Below the pieces are notes generated by a model that ran no database searches, had not been told where the DNA came from, and saw only the letters and a list, made by a program, of their open reading frames with translations. From Rhizobium sp. NXC24 (GTDB lineage: Bacteria; Pseudomonadota; Alphaproteobacteria; Rhizobiales; Rhizobiaceae): a stretch of 64,000 bases of DNA. Position 1 is the stretch's first letter. Every line of letters begins with the position of its first letter. This document shows positions 1 to 8,850 of this stretch, one piece after another. Made by a program: the position numbers and the translations under genes. The stretch is taken from the NCBI RefSeq assembly GCF_002944315.1, contig NZ_CP024314.1:1054001-1118000 (forward strand), read 5' to 3'.

Positions 1-168
1 CTGGAACTGGACGTGATCGCGGAAGGCGTGGAGACTAAAGAGCAGGCGCGCTTCCTGTCGGAGGCCGGATGCCATGCCATCCAGGGATACTTGTTCAGCA
101 AGCCTATTCCGGCGGAAGAGGTCACGCGCATAATGCGTGAGCCGGCCCTGAAGTCTTTGTCCAAATAA
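1..168 (+). CDS. EAL-domain protein, C-terminal end (partial)
   Basis: The frame is open from base 1 to TAA at 166-168 and encodes the last 55 residues of a cyclic-di-GMP phosphodiesterase-type EAL domain. Two late EAL motifs are visible: AEGVET near the start and QGYLFSKP about 30 residues on. EAL domains hydrolyse c-di-GMP, but the catalytic EAL signature and any sensor or GGDEF part lie outside the window, so activity cannot be judged. The 208 bases that follow hold no gene I can support. Confidence 0.85.
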   Translation: MELDVIAEGVETKEQARFLSEAGCHAIQGYLFSKPIPAEEVTRIMREPALKSLSK

Positions 169-376
169 TTTCCTCCAGAGACCGGCAGCTTCAACAGAAA
201 GAACGTTTCTGCGTCGCGTCATCATAGTTTTTGTCCAAACTCTGCCGCGGTGATGATAGAGAAGAAGCGGGGACGGATACGAACCGTCCTCCGGTAGGCG
301 CTGCGTTCTGCCGGGATCATCGACGGCATAAGAGCTTCAGGACTTTGGACGGGGCTGAGCGGCAGCAGGAGTTGGA

Positions 377-1012
377 GTGACCGATCCATACGAGATTCTC
401 GGCATCGGACGCGATGCGGGCGAAGAGCAGATCAAGACCGCCTATCGCAAGCGGGCGAAGTCGGCGCATCCGGATTCCGGCGGCGACACCGATGCTTTCG
501 GACAGCTCCAGAAGGCGTACGAGCTGCTTCTGGACCCGGTGCGCCGAAAGGTGTTCGACGATACCGGCTATGACGTCGAACTCACCGACGCCGTTGATTT
601 GCAGGCCCTAGTCGCCATCGAGAAGCTCATTACAGACATGGTTCTGGACGAGCGCGAACCCGGAACCTTCGATCCGGTCGCCCATATGCGCGCCAGTCTT
701 TTGGAAGAAATCCGCAAGGCACACTTCAGCAAAAGCGAGCTGGAGCGTCATTCCGACCGCATCCGCCTTCATTTGGATCGTCTGGGAAAACGCCCCGGCA
801 AGGATGTCGTTGGCCATATGCTGCGCGCACGCATCAAGGCCATCGCGACCGCGATCAGCGAAACGGAGGCCAAGATTGACGCCACCGAACGTGCCTGCGA
901 CATGCTCGACGGCTATCTCTATGTCATGGACGCGCCGATGCTCGAGAACGAGGAACCGATATCGGATGTCGAATGGGATGACACCCCCGGGGTCCGCTCC
1001 GCCGCCCAGTGA
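377..1012 (+). CDS. J-domain (DnaJ-like) protein
   Basis: A 211-residue protein with an N-terminal J domain (about residues 3-65) and the HPD tripeptide at residues 31-33 that stimulates DnaK ATPase. There is no Gly/Phe region, zinc-finger or C-terminal substrate domain, so this is a type III J protein, not the housekeeping DnaJ. The rest (about 70-211) is charged and helical, and I do not recognise it. The start is GTG at 377, preceded by an AGGAG box at 367-371; the J domain begins immediately after, which supports this start. The client or partner is unknown. Confidence 0.8.
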   Translation: MTDPYEILGIGRDAGEEQIKTAYRKRAKSAHPDSGGDTDAFGQLQKAYELLLDPVRRKVFDDTGYDVELTDAVDLQALVAIEKLITDMVLDEREPGTFDPVAHMRASLLEEIRKAHFSKSELERHSDRIRLHLDRLGKRPGKDVVGHMLRARIKAIATAISETEAKIDATERACDMLDGYLYVMDAPMLENEEPISDVEWDDTPGVRSAAQ

Positions 1013-1144
1013 TTCCCGTTAACCCGATGCCCTGCTGAATGCTGGAACTTTCGATCGGCAACCGGGTTTTCTCCCGCGTCAGGTCGAATTCCGACGGTGC
1101 CATACGACCAGTATCGGCTCATCGATCGCACAAGGGAGGACATC

Positions 1145-1858
1145 ATGATCAACGAAGATGGATACACGCCTGCGGCAGAATTGGCGCAAAAAAACGGTGC
1201 CAGATTTCCCAACGAAAGCAGCGAATACCGGCAGGCGCGAGATGCTCTGCTGGCAGAAGAGATCGAACTTCGGCGGCAAATAGAGCGTGTCGCCGCGCAG
1301 CGGCGCGCGCTGCCGCCGGGCGGCATGGTGAAGAAGCGGTATCAGTTCATTAGCCCCGACGGTCCGGTCAATTTCGAGGACTTGTTCGATGATAAGGAAA
1401 CCCTGCTGATCTACAGCTACATGTTCGGCCCGGAGCGGTCGCGGCCCTGCCCGATGTGCACGTCGTTTCTTTCGGCACTGGAGGGCGAAATACTCGATAT
1501 CGAACAGCGAATGGCAATTGCCGTCGTGGCTCGGTCGCCGATCGAGAGACTGCTTGATTTCAAGACAGAGCGCCGCTGGCAGAATTTGCCACTCTATTCC
1601 GACCCGACCGGCGAATATAGCCGCGATTACCGTGCGCTCGGAGCCAACGGCAACGACAATGCCGCCGTGAATGTCTTTACCCGCAGAGATGGAACGATCC
1701 GGCATTTCTGGGCTGAGGAGATGGGTCCGGTCACCGCCGACCCCGGTCAGGATCCACGCGGAGCGCCCGATCTTATGCCGCTCTGGACGATCCTAGACAT
1801 GACACCCGAAGGCCGGGCAAGAGACTGGTATCCGAAGCTCACCTACGGACATGCTTGA
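1145..1858 (+). CDS. DUF899 thioredoxin-fold family protein
   Basis: A protein of 237 residues from the ATG at 1145, which has a strong GGGAGGA ribosome site at 1134-1140; an upstream in-frame start at 1097 lacks one. The sequence matches the DUF899 family: an N-terminal helical stretch rich in Glu and Arg, a YMFGPE segment, a CPMC pair resembling a redox-active thioredoxin-fold site, and a C-terminal LWxxLDMTPEGR segment. The biochemical role of DUF899 proteins is not established. It is transcribed alone and converges with the histidine kinase gene. Confidence 0.75.
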   Translation: MINEDGYTPAAELAQKNGARFPNESSEYRQARDALLAEEIELRRQIERVAAQRRALPPGGMVKKRYQFISPDGPVNFEDLFDDKETLLIYSYMFGPERSRPCPMCTSFLSALEGEILDIEQRMAIAVVARSPIERLLDFKTERRWQNLPLYSDPTGEYSRDYRALGANGNDNAAVNVFTRRDGTIRHFWAEEMGPVTADPGQDPRGAPDLMPLWTILDMTPEGRARDWYPKLTYGHA

Positions 1859-1880
1859 GCGGATCTTGCGTCGGCGATGC

Positions 1881-3650
1881 CTATGCCTCGCCGGCAGTCA
1901 CGATGCCGGCAACTGGAGTTTCGGTCACGGCTTTGATGATCACCGCGGCAAGCTGGCTCTGATTAAATGGCTTCGGCAGGCGGAGCAGATCGTTGTTGCT
2001 GCCCGCCGGAAGCTCGGCGTATCCGGTAGCAAGGATGATCGGCAAACCCGGCCGCCGCTCGGCGATCTCCGCGGCGAGCTGTGAACCGGTCATCCTCGGC
2101 ATGGCGTGATCGGTAATGACGATATGGATATCGTCGTGATCCTCAAGCAGCTTCAGCGCCTCCTCGGCTGAATGAGCCTGCAGCACGGTATGGCCGAGAT
2201 CCTCCAGCATGATTGCTGTGTTCATCAGCACCAGCACGTCGTCGTCCACCGCCAGGATATTGAACAGGCCGCCGGCTGCGGGGGCTGCTTCAATCGCCGG
2301 CTCATCCTTCCTCGTCTCGGTCTCCGCTGTGACAGGAAGCCATAGCTCGGCCGTGGTTCCCTCGCCCCTGCGCGATTTCAGGATCAGCTTGCCCCCAGAT
2401 TGCGCCATCAATCCCTGGATCATGGGCAGGCCAAGTCCTGTTCCCTTGCCAACGCCCTTGGTCGTAAAGAATGGTGTGGTTGCATTGGCAAGCGTCGCTT
2501 CGTCCATCCCCTCTCCCTCGTCCCTGACGGAGAGGCATACATAGGCCCCCGCTTTCGGTCCGTCCGCTTCGTCCCTGGCAATGCTGCGAAGTTCGGCGGC
2601 AATGACGAGCCGTCCGCCCTTTGGCATCGCGTCGCGCGCATTCACGACGAGATTCAAAAGAGCGTTCTCAAGTTGGTTCGGATCGGAGGTCACCCTTGGA
2701 AGGCTGAGGGGGAAATGCGTTTCGATCGTCATCGACGGATCTACCGTGCGCTGCAGCAGGCCGGTCATATCGCGAACCAGTTCGACCAGGTCGAGCGGCT
2801 CGATCTTGAGCTCCTGACGCCGAGAGAAGGCGAGCATGCGCTGCGTCAGCGCCGCACCGCGCTGTGCGCCTTGGATGGCGTTGTCGATCAACGGGGTGAT
2901 ATCGGGATTGTCAGCAGTCCGCTTGCGCACGATTTCCAGACTTCCGAGAACGGCCATCAGTAAATTATTGAAATCGTGAGCCATTCCCCCACTTAGCTGG
3001 CCGACCGCTTCCATCTTTTGCGCCTGAAACAACTCTTCCCGCACCTGTTCAAGCCTGCGCTGAGCCTCTCTCTTCTCGGTAATATCGCGCGTGACCTTCG
3101 CAAACCCCAGAAGCGTTCCATCGTCGTCGCGAAGCGCATCGATGACGACGCTTGCCCAGAACCGGGACCCGTCCTTCCGGACTCTCCAACCTTCGTTTTC
3201 GAACCGGCCCTCTCTGGCGGCAATATCGAGCGCCCTCCACGGAAGCTGCGTCGCGCGGTCTTCCTCCGTATAGAACTGGGAAAAATGCTGGCCGAGGATT
3301 TCTTGCTGCGAGTAGCCCTTGATGCGCTGCGCACCGAGGTTCCAACTGGAGACGTAACCTCGGGGATCGAGCATATAGATGGCGTAATCCGCGACACCCT
3401 GAACGAGAATGCGAAACTGTTCTTCACTCCGCCTGAGTTCTGTTTCTGCTTTCTTTCGTCCAGAAAAATCACGCGTAATCTTTTCAAAACCCAACAAGTC
3501 GCTCTCCGCACTTCTGATTGCATCGATGACCGGGGCGCGCTTTCGCAGATGCCATTCCGGTCTCCGAGCCGCCCGGTAAACTACGGAAACGCGGATTGGT
3601 TCCGCTGAGGCGCGGACTTCCAATCGAAAGTTACAGGCGGGCGAGGTCAT
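1881..3650 (-). CDS. PAS-containing hybrid sensor histidine kinase, first PAS degenerate
   Basis: A cytoplasmic hybrid kinase of 589 residues with no membrane segments. An intact PAS domain spans about 78-190, the HisKA phosphoacceptor is His225 in the GGMAHDFNNLL motif, the HATPase_c domain spans about 265-450 with NARDAMP and GTGLGLP boxes, and a C-terminal receiver domain (about 465-589) carries the acceptor Asp514 in VITDHAMP. The first 75 residues look like the tail of another PAS domain (DAIRSAESDLLGFEKITRD) with its body missing and the usual DGxRFWAxV segment deleted. The gene has probably lost its 5-prime end or been rearranged, so the true start and function are uncertain. No cognate regulator lies nearby. 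Confidence 0.75.
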   Translation of the reverse strand: MTSPACNFRLEVRASAEPIRVSVVYRAARRPEWHLRKRAPVIDAIRSAESDLLGFEKITRDFSGRKKAETELRRSEEQFRILVQGVADYAIYMLDPRGYVSSWNLGAQRIKGYSQQEILGQHFSQFYTEEDRATQLPWRALDIAAREGRFENEGWRVRKDGSRFWASVVIDALRDDDGTLLGFAKVTRDITEKREAQRRLEQVREELFQAQKMEAVGQLSGGMAHDFNNLLMAVLGSLEIVRKRTADNPDITPLIDNAIQGAQRGAALTQRMLAFSRRQELKIEPLDLVELVRDMTGLLQRTVDPSMTIETHFPLSLPRVTSDPNQLENALLNLVVNARDAMPKGGRLVIAAELRSIARDEADGPKAGAYVCLSVRDEGEGMDEATLANATTPFFTTKGVGKGTGLGLPMIQGLMAQSGGKLILKSRRGEGTTAELWLPVTAETETRKDEPAIEAAPAAGGLFNILAVDDDVLVLMNTAIMLEDLGHTVLQAHSAEEALKLLEDHDDIHIVITDHAMPRMTGSQLAAEIAERRPGLPIILATGYAELPAGSNNDLLRLPKPFNQSQLAAVIIKAVTETPVAGIVTAGEA

Positions 3651-3744
3651 AGAGGCGCAATCCGGTTCGCCGTTAAGCCAACCAGACCGTCACGAAAACA
3701 TGACGCGTTGTTTTCTGTCAGCCTTTCCGAACGCGGTCCGTCAA

Positions 3745-4887
3745 CTACGAAAACGGCTCGGTCGGCCCCTTGGCGGGATCGGTGAACCAATGCGGTCCTT
3801 CCGCCGTCATATAGATATGATCTTCCAGCCGAATACCGAATTTGTCGGGAAAGACGATCATGGGTTCATTGGAGAAGCACATGCCGGCGGCGAGCGGCGT
3901 CGCATTGCCACGCACGATATAGGGCTCCTCGTGGATCTGCAGACCGAGACCGTGGCCGGCGCGGTGGGGCAGTCCCGGGAGATGGTAATCCGGGCCAAGG
4001 GCGTGTTTTGAAAGCACCCTGCGGGCGGCATCGTCGAGGCTCGAACAGGGTGTGCCGAGCTTTGCCGCACCGAAGACCGCTTGCTGGGCTTCCCGTTCGA
4101 TGGCCCAGGCTGCTTCGAATTCGCGATTGCCGCTTTCGAGCACATAGGTCCGAGTGAGATCGGAATGATAGCCGTCGATCTGGCAGCCGGTGTCGACAAG
4201 CACGACGTCGTCGGCGCCAAGCGTCTGGTCGCCGTCGGCGCCGTGCGGCAGAGAGGTCGCCGTTCCGAAGGAAACGATACAGAAGGTTGAGCCGCCGTCT
4301 GCCCCGGCCTGGCGATGCTGCCGGTCGATGAAGTCGACGACCTCTGAAGCCTTGATGCCTGGTTTCATCAGCGCATGCGCCTGCTTCTGGATATTGAGCG
4401 TTAGGTTCATGGCGTATTGAATGAGAGCGATCTCGATTGGAGATTTGATGCGCCGCAGCCTCCGGATGATCTGACCGCCATCCTTCAATCTTTCGGCGCC
4501 AAAGGCCGCAGCGAGCCTGTGGTAAAAGAAAAGCGGCAGCTCATCGTCTAGTGCAAGCGAGCCGACTTGACCCAGCAGCCGTGACACGAGCCCGGCACTG
4601 TTTTCTTCCTCCTCCCACACCAAAATTTCGCCAGGCAGATGCGGCAGCGTTTCCACGCGACTGCGCTCGAAACCCGGGACGATGTAATAGAGTGCTGCTG
4701 GTGTGACCAGCGCGCCAAGGAATCGTTCGCTCGGATGCCAGACGAGACCGGTGAAATAGCGCAGGCTTTCCGTCGAGCCGAGCAGGATGCCGGCGATGCC
4801 CTCTGCCTCCAGCGCCTCTCTCAGTCGTGCCAGTCGGAGCTTCCTCTCGCCATCGGTGATGCGGGGGACGGGATGGGACCATGTCAT
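3745..4887 (-). CDS. M24-family metallopeptidase (Xaa-Pro dipeptidase-like)
   Basis: A 380-residue protein with a creatinase-type N-terminal domain (about 1-145) and a pita-bread M24 catalytic domain (about 150-375). All five metal ligands of the family are present: Asp232, Asp243, His312 in GHGLG, Glu341 in SNEP and Glu355 in RLED. Family members cleave Xaa-Pro bonds or related substrates such as creatine; specificity cannot be read here. It follows the GntR gene on the same strand after 81 bases and faces a divergent DHDPS-family gene, so a role in catabolism of a proline-like compound is a reasonable inference. Confidence 0.8.
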   Translation of the reverse strand: MTWSHPVPRITDGERKLRLARLREALEAEGIAGILLGSTESLRYFTGLVWHPSERFLGALVTPAALYYIVPGFERSRVETLPHLPGEILVWEEEENSAGLVSRLLGQVGSLALDDELPLFFYHRLAAAFGAERLKDGGQIIRRLRRIKSPIEIALIQYAMNLTLNIQKQAHALMKPGIKASEVVDFIDRQHRQAGADGGSTFCIVSFGTATSLPHGADGDQTLGADDVVLVDTGCQIDGYHSDLTRTYVLESGNREFEAAWAIEREAQQAVFGAAKLGTPCSSLDDAARRVLSKHALGPDYHLPGLPHRAGHGLGLQIHEEPYIVRGNATPLAAGMCFSNEPMIVFPDKFGIRLEDHIYMTAEGPHWFTDPAKGPTEPFS

Positions 4888-4968
4888 CTTGTTTTCCAGT
4901 TCCTGTTGCGCTCGGCTCCCGAGCTGCCGACACCGGCTATTGAATGGACACGACTGCGACTGCAGGCA

Positions 4969-5673
4969 TCACGAAATCTCAATCGCAAGGGGACGTTCGA
5001 GGTCGCGGGCGATGTATTCCTGAACCTGGCGCACGATCTGCGCTGCATGATCGATCGCCAGCCGGTCGGCGCGGCCGACATCGCCGGCCTCGATAGCGGC
5101 GATCATCTCCTCATGCTCGTCCACATATTGACGCGGCAGGCGATCGTCGAAAGTCGAGTAGTAAAGACGCAGGATGCGCCGGCCCTCGTCCAGCAGCCGT
5201 GCGAAGAAGGTGGTGTAGTAGGGATTGCCGGCAAGTTCAGCGATGGCGACATGAAATTCGCGGTTCGCCTCGATCATGCCGAAGGCATCTCGAGCAGCTA
5301 CGGCATCGGCGAATTCTTTCTGCCGGGCGCGCACGCGCTGCATGATCCCTGCATCCTTCCGCCCCGCCGCCCCACGCGTCGTCACGCGATACATCAGCGT
5401 CAGCGCCTCGAAATAGGTGGGCAAGCCGGCGAAGTCGATCATCGCAACGATCGTGTTGCGGTTCGGGAGTGTCGTCACCAGCCCTTCCGCGGCAAGCCGA
5501 AGCAGCGCCTCGCGGATCGGTGTTCTCGACATCTTGAAGCGCTCGGAAAGCCGAACTTCGTCAAGCGGGCTTCCCGGTTCAAGTGCCATCGACAGGATTT
5601 CCCGGCGCAAGGCGACATAGACGCTCTGCGTGCCCGAGCCCCGCACCCGCACATTCTCCGTGTCGTTCACCAT
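4969..5673 (-). CDS. GntR family (FCD) transcriptional regulator
   Basis: A 234-residue regulator. The N-terminal winged helix (about 15-80) carries LSERFKMSRTPIREALLRLAAEGLV, abbreviated here to the SRTPIREAL core, and the C-terminal helical FCD ligand-binding domain spans about 85-225. FCD regulators usually respond to organic acids or amino acids and control neighbouring catabolic genes. It lies upstream of the M24 peptidase gene on the same strand and is divergent from the DHDPS-family gene at 5825, so the 151-base intergenic region probably holds its operator. Confidence 0.85.
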   Translation of the reverse strand: MVNDTENVRVRGSGTQSVYVALRREILSMALEPGSPLDEVRLSERFKMSRTPIREALLRLAAEGLVTTLPNRNTIVAMIDFAGLPTYFEALTLMYRVTTRGAAGRKDAGIMQRVRARQKEFADAVAARDAFGMIEANREFHVAIAELAGNPYYTTFFARLLDEGRRILRLYYSTFDDRLPRQYVDEHEEMIAAIEAGDVGRADRLAIDHAAQIVRQVQEYIARDLERPLAIEIS

Positions 5674-5768
5674 CCGATATCCTTCTTCGAAACAAGCATC
5701 CTATTATTTTGTTCTGGCGGCTTTCAGCAACAGCGGGCATCGACCCACATATGTCGTTCAAACCATCC

Positions 5769-5797
5769 TTGAGTCTTGTCGACAGTTTGTATATAAC
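5769..5797 (+). promoter_or_regulatory. Probable promoter of the DHDPS-family gene with palindrome in the spacer
   Basis: A TTGAGT -35 box (5769-5774) and a TATAAC -10 box (5792-5797) are separated by 17 bases. The perfect 8-bp palindrome TGTCGACA (5777-5784) lies in the spacer and is a candidate operator for the divergent GntR regulator. The predicted transcript starts about 20 bases before the GAGGAG ribosome site of the gene at 5825. Confidence 0.45.
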
Positions 5798-5824
5798 GCA
5801 AGTACTTTCAATCGAGGAGCCAAA

Positions 5825-6736
5825 ATGACGACAGGATGGAAGGGCGTATTCCCCGCCGTAACGACACAATTCAACGAGGATCTTTCCGTGGATCTCGCGG
5901 CGACGCAGCGCGTTCAGGACGCGCTCGTCAATGACGGCGTCAACGGCCTCATCGTCATGGGAACCTGCGGCGAGAACAATTCGCTGGATCCGGAGGAGAA
6001 GCGCACGATCCTGAAGGCGGCCGTCGAAGTGGTAAACGGCCGCGTTCCGGTCGTCACCGGCGTTTCCGAATTCGATACGCGCCGCGCCGTCGCCTATGCG
6101 CGCGATGCCGAGAAGCTCGGCGCCGACGGCCTAATGCTCCTGCCCGCCATGGTCTATGTCCCGAAGCCGGAGGAGCTGATCGCGCATTTCCGTACCGTGG
6201 CAGAAGCAACTTCACTACCGATCATGCTCTACAACAACCCGCCGGCCTATCGCGTCAATATCGGCGCCGACGTATTGCAGGCCCTCGCCGAGGTGCCGAA
6301 TATCAAGGCCGTCAAGGAAAGCGCGCCGGATCCGCGCCGCTTTACCGACCTCATCAATGCTTTCGGCGATCGCTTCGACATCTTCGCCGGCCTTGACGAC
6401 GTCGCGCTCGAAGGCCTGATGCTTGGCGCCAAGGGCTGGGTTTCCGGCCTCACCAGCGCCTTCCCGCAGGAATCCGTAGAGCTTGTTGCCGCTGCCGAGC
6501 GCGGCGACTGGGAAGAGGCTCGCCGCATCTATCGCTGGTTCATGCCCCTGCTGCACCTCGACGCCGAGCATGATCTCGTCCAGTCGATCAAGCTCGCCGA
6601 GCAGATCATGGGCCGTGGCTCCGAGCGCGTCCGCATGCCGCGACTGCCGCTCTCCGGCGCACGTCGCGCCGAAGTCACCGCCATGGTCGAAAAGGCAGCC
6701 GCTACGCGCCCCTCGAAGGCCCGTCAGGCGGCCTAA
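5825..6736 (+). CDS. Dihydrodipicolinate synthase family lyase/deaminase
   Basis: A TIM-barrel class I aldolase-type protein of 303 residues. It has the GTCGE loop (46-50), catalytic Tyr136 in LYNNPP and the Schiff-base Lys164 in KAVKES. The opening GVFPAVTTQF differs from housekeeping DapA and resembles, from memory, family members acting on hydroxyproline-derived 1-pyrroline-4-hydroxy-2-carboxylate; that assignment is only a suggestion. I chose ATG 5825 because GAGGAG lies at 5814-5819 and the barrel begins at once; the longer upstream open frame runs through the promoter. A terminator follows directly. Confidence 0.8.
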   Translation: MTTGWKGVFPAVTTQFNEDLSVDLAATQRVQDALVNDGVNGLIVMGTCGENNSLDPEEKRTILKAAVEVVNGRVPVVTGVSEFDTRRAVAYARDAEKLGADGLMLLPAMVYVPKPEELIAHFRTVAEATSLPIMLYNNPPAYRVNIGADVLQALAEVPNIKAVKESAPDPRRFTDLINAFGDRFDIFAGLDDVALEGLMLGAKGWVSGLTSAFPQESVELVAAAERGDWEEARRIYRWFMPLLHLDAEHDLVQSIKLAEQIMGRGSERVRMPRLPLSGARRAEVTAMVEKAAATRPSKARQAA

Positions 6737-6746
6737 GCACGAATAT

Positions 6747-6782
6747 GCCGGCAATCGCCAATATGCAGTTGCCGGCTTTTTT
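6747..6782 (+). terminator. Rho-independent terminator
   Basis: The arms GCCGGCAA (6747-6754) and TTGCCGGC (6769-6776) form a perfect 8-bp stem with a 14-base loop, followed by six T residues. It ends the DHDPS-family transcript 10 bases after its stop codon. Confidence 0.85.
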
Positions 6783-6839
6783 CAAAGGTATCTTGGATTA
6801 GCGCCAGCGATGGCCTGATCGTCGTATCGAAACGGAATT

Positions 6840-7052
6840 CTAATCGGCGTCTTCCGGCAATGCCTGGATATAGCGCACGACTCCGTAAAAGATCCCGAAG
6901 ACAACAAGCACGAAGGCCGCATGACGGATGTCGTGCAGTACCGTGTGGTGATGTCTCACCAGCAGGGAGATCGTATTGTACATAGCTATGGCGAGCGCAG
7001 TCATGGCCATTGCCAGTAAAAGCGCCATGTTCCGATGAATAAATTTGACCAT
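6840..7052 (-). CDS. Small membrane protein, hypothetical
   Basis: A 70-residue protein with two hydrophobic segments (about residues 8-30 and 44-62) separated by a His- and Arg-containing loop, consistent with a two-helix inner-membrane protein. The ATG at 7052 is preceded by an AAAGAGGTGAG ribosome site, which favours this frame over an overlapping 108-codon frame with no good start signal. I do not recognise a family. The 246 bases between it and the DUF1800 gene contain no convincing gene, only an AAGGAGG box near 7092 with no start codon after it. Confidence 0.55.
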   Translation of the reverse strand: MVKFIHRNMALLLAMAMTALAIAMYNTISLLVRHHHTVLHDIRHAAFVLVVFGIFYGVVRYIQALPEDAD

Positions 7053-7305
7053 CGCTCACCTCTTTTCCGCTTCGCCAGATAGAAGAGAAATTAAGGAGGA
7101 ATTACGACGGATCGGACGCTCGCGGAGAATGTGCCTAATCCATCCGTGTGCGTTAAATTATTGATATTTAAGCGATAGCCAGATGGCGCGGTTTCCCGCA
7201 GGTGAATTACAAATTGTCCATGTCGGAAAAAGGCCACAATTTCCGAACATTCCTGACACAATTGCTTGCGAGCGTACCACCGGATCGGTGATGCGGTGAC
7301 AAGCG

Positions 7306-8835
7306 ATGAGCCTTTCATTTCAGACCATGGCGGCACTGCGGTTCGGTTACGGCTTTCGCCCTACCGAAACGCCACCTGCCGACAGGGACGCGTTGCTCGA
7401 CCCGATGCGCGTGGCCGACAGCAACTGCCTTTTTCCGGTGGGCGGCATCGATGCGCGCCGGCAGGCGATCCGCAATGTGGCTGACCGTCTCCGCGACATC
7501 CGCAGCAGCGACATCGATGATGCCGCCAAGCGGGATGAGCAGAAGGCTGTCTTCAAAGAACTTCAGCAGAGCTACCAGCGCGATGCCGATGCGCGCATCG
7601 CCCAGGCGGTCTTCTCGCCGAACGGTTTCTACGAGCGGCTGGCCGCTTTCTGGACAAACCATTTCTCGGTGAGTGTCGACAAAACCCAGCCGATGAAACT
7701 CATCGTTCCCCTGTTCGAGGCCGAGGCGATCCGGCCCCATATCGGCGGGACGTTTCCCGATCTGCTGCGCAGCGCCACCCAACATCCAGCGATGCTGATC
7801 TATCTCGATCAAGCGCAATCGCTCGGGCCGGATTCTCCCGCCGGCCTCAAGCGCAACAAGGGACTGAACGAGAACCTCGCCCGCGAATTGCTGGAGTTGC
7901 ACACACTGGGCGCCGGCAGCGGCTATACGCAGGACGATGTGCGAGCGGCCGCAATGGTGCTGACAGGCATCACCGTCGACCGGCAGGCGGTCGAGGTCGA
8001 TTTCCGCAAGGCCGTTGCCGAACCCGGCAGCCATCGGGTGCTGGGTGTCAGTTATGGCCGAACTCAGCGATCGGAGCGGGATTATCTGCAGATGCTCGAC
8101 GATCTGGCGCTGAACCCGAAAACGGCGGCGCATATCAGTCGCAAGCTCGCGGTCCACTTCATTTCCGATACGCCGCCGCAAGCGATGATCGATGCCATGA
8201 CCCAGATGTGGCGAAAGACGGATGGTGACCTGATGGTAGTCTATGGCGCGATGCTCGATCATCCCGCCGCATGGACGAATGAAGGCGCCAAGGCCCGGCA
8301 ACCTTTTGACTTTGTCGTAGCCGGTCTGCGGGCGCTCGATCTTCCGAGGAATGCGGCCGCGGGCGCTGTCGTCGATCCGCTTGCCGATGACGAGGGTGCC
8401 GGACAGGCGATGGCCGACGACAATCCGCCCATGCCGGGCAATGGTTCTGTCTCGCCTGACAAGGCAGCCAACCCACCGGATCCGCAGGAAGTAAAACGCC
8501 GGCAGGCCGCGATCGATGCGACCTTCTATGTGCCGCGCGGTCTCGGCGTCTACGCGTTGCAGCGCATAGGGCAGCCTGTGTGGCGGCCACCCAGTCCGGC
8601 CGGCTTTCCCGAGGGTTTCGACGCCTGGATCAATGCCGGGGAATTGTCCGAACGGATTTCCTGGGCGCGGCGCGCAATCGGTCGTTATGGCAAGCAGGAT
8701 GATCCACGAGAGTTTCTCAAGGCGACGCTGTCGGATGCGGCCCGTGACGACACGATCCGGGTTGTCACGCAAGCGCCGAACAAGATGACGGGTCTGACGC
8801 TCGCGCTTGCTTCGCCCGAATTCAATCGTCGTTAG
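7306..8835 (+). CDS. DUF1800 family protein
   Basis: A 509-residue protein of the DUF1800 family. Its features are an N-terminal AALRFGYGFRP segment, the family core FWTNHFSV near residue 110, a long helical region with LNENLARELLELHTLG near residues 185-200, and a variable Pro/Asp-rich linker around 360-400. Function is unknown; family genes are nearly always next to DUF1501 genes, as here (15 bases to the next gene). No classical signal peptide is evident. The pair is probably one transcript. Confidence 0.8.
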   Translation: MSLSFQTMAALRFGYGFRPTETPPADRDALLDPMRVADSNCLFPVGGIDARRQAIRNVADRLRDIRSSDIDDAAKRDEQKAVFKELQQSYQRDADARIAQAVFSPNGFYERLAAFWTNHFSVSVDKTQPMKLIVPLFEAEAIRPHIGGTFPDLLRSATQHPAMLIYLDQAQSLGPDSPAGLKRNKGLNENLARELLELHTLGAGSGYTQDDVRAAAMVLTGITVDRQAVEVDFRKAVAEPGSHRVLGVSYGRTQRSERDYLQMLDDLALNPKTAAHISRKLAVHFISDTPPQAMIDAMTQMWRKTDGDLMVVYGAMLDHPAAWTNEGAKARQPFDFVVAGLRALDLPRNAAAGAVVDPLADDEGAGQAMADDNPPMPGNGSVSPDKAANPPDPQEVKRRQAAIDATFYVPRGLGVYALQRIGQPVWRPPSPAGFPEGFDAWINAGELSERISWARRAIGRYGKQDDPREFLKATLSDAARDDTIRVVTQAPNKMTGLTLALASPEFNRR

Positions 8836-8850
8836 AGCGAGGAACATCCC

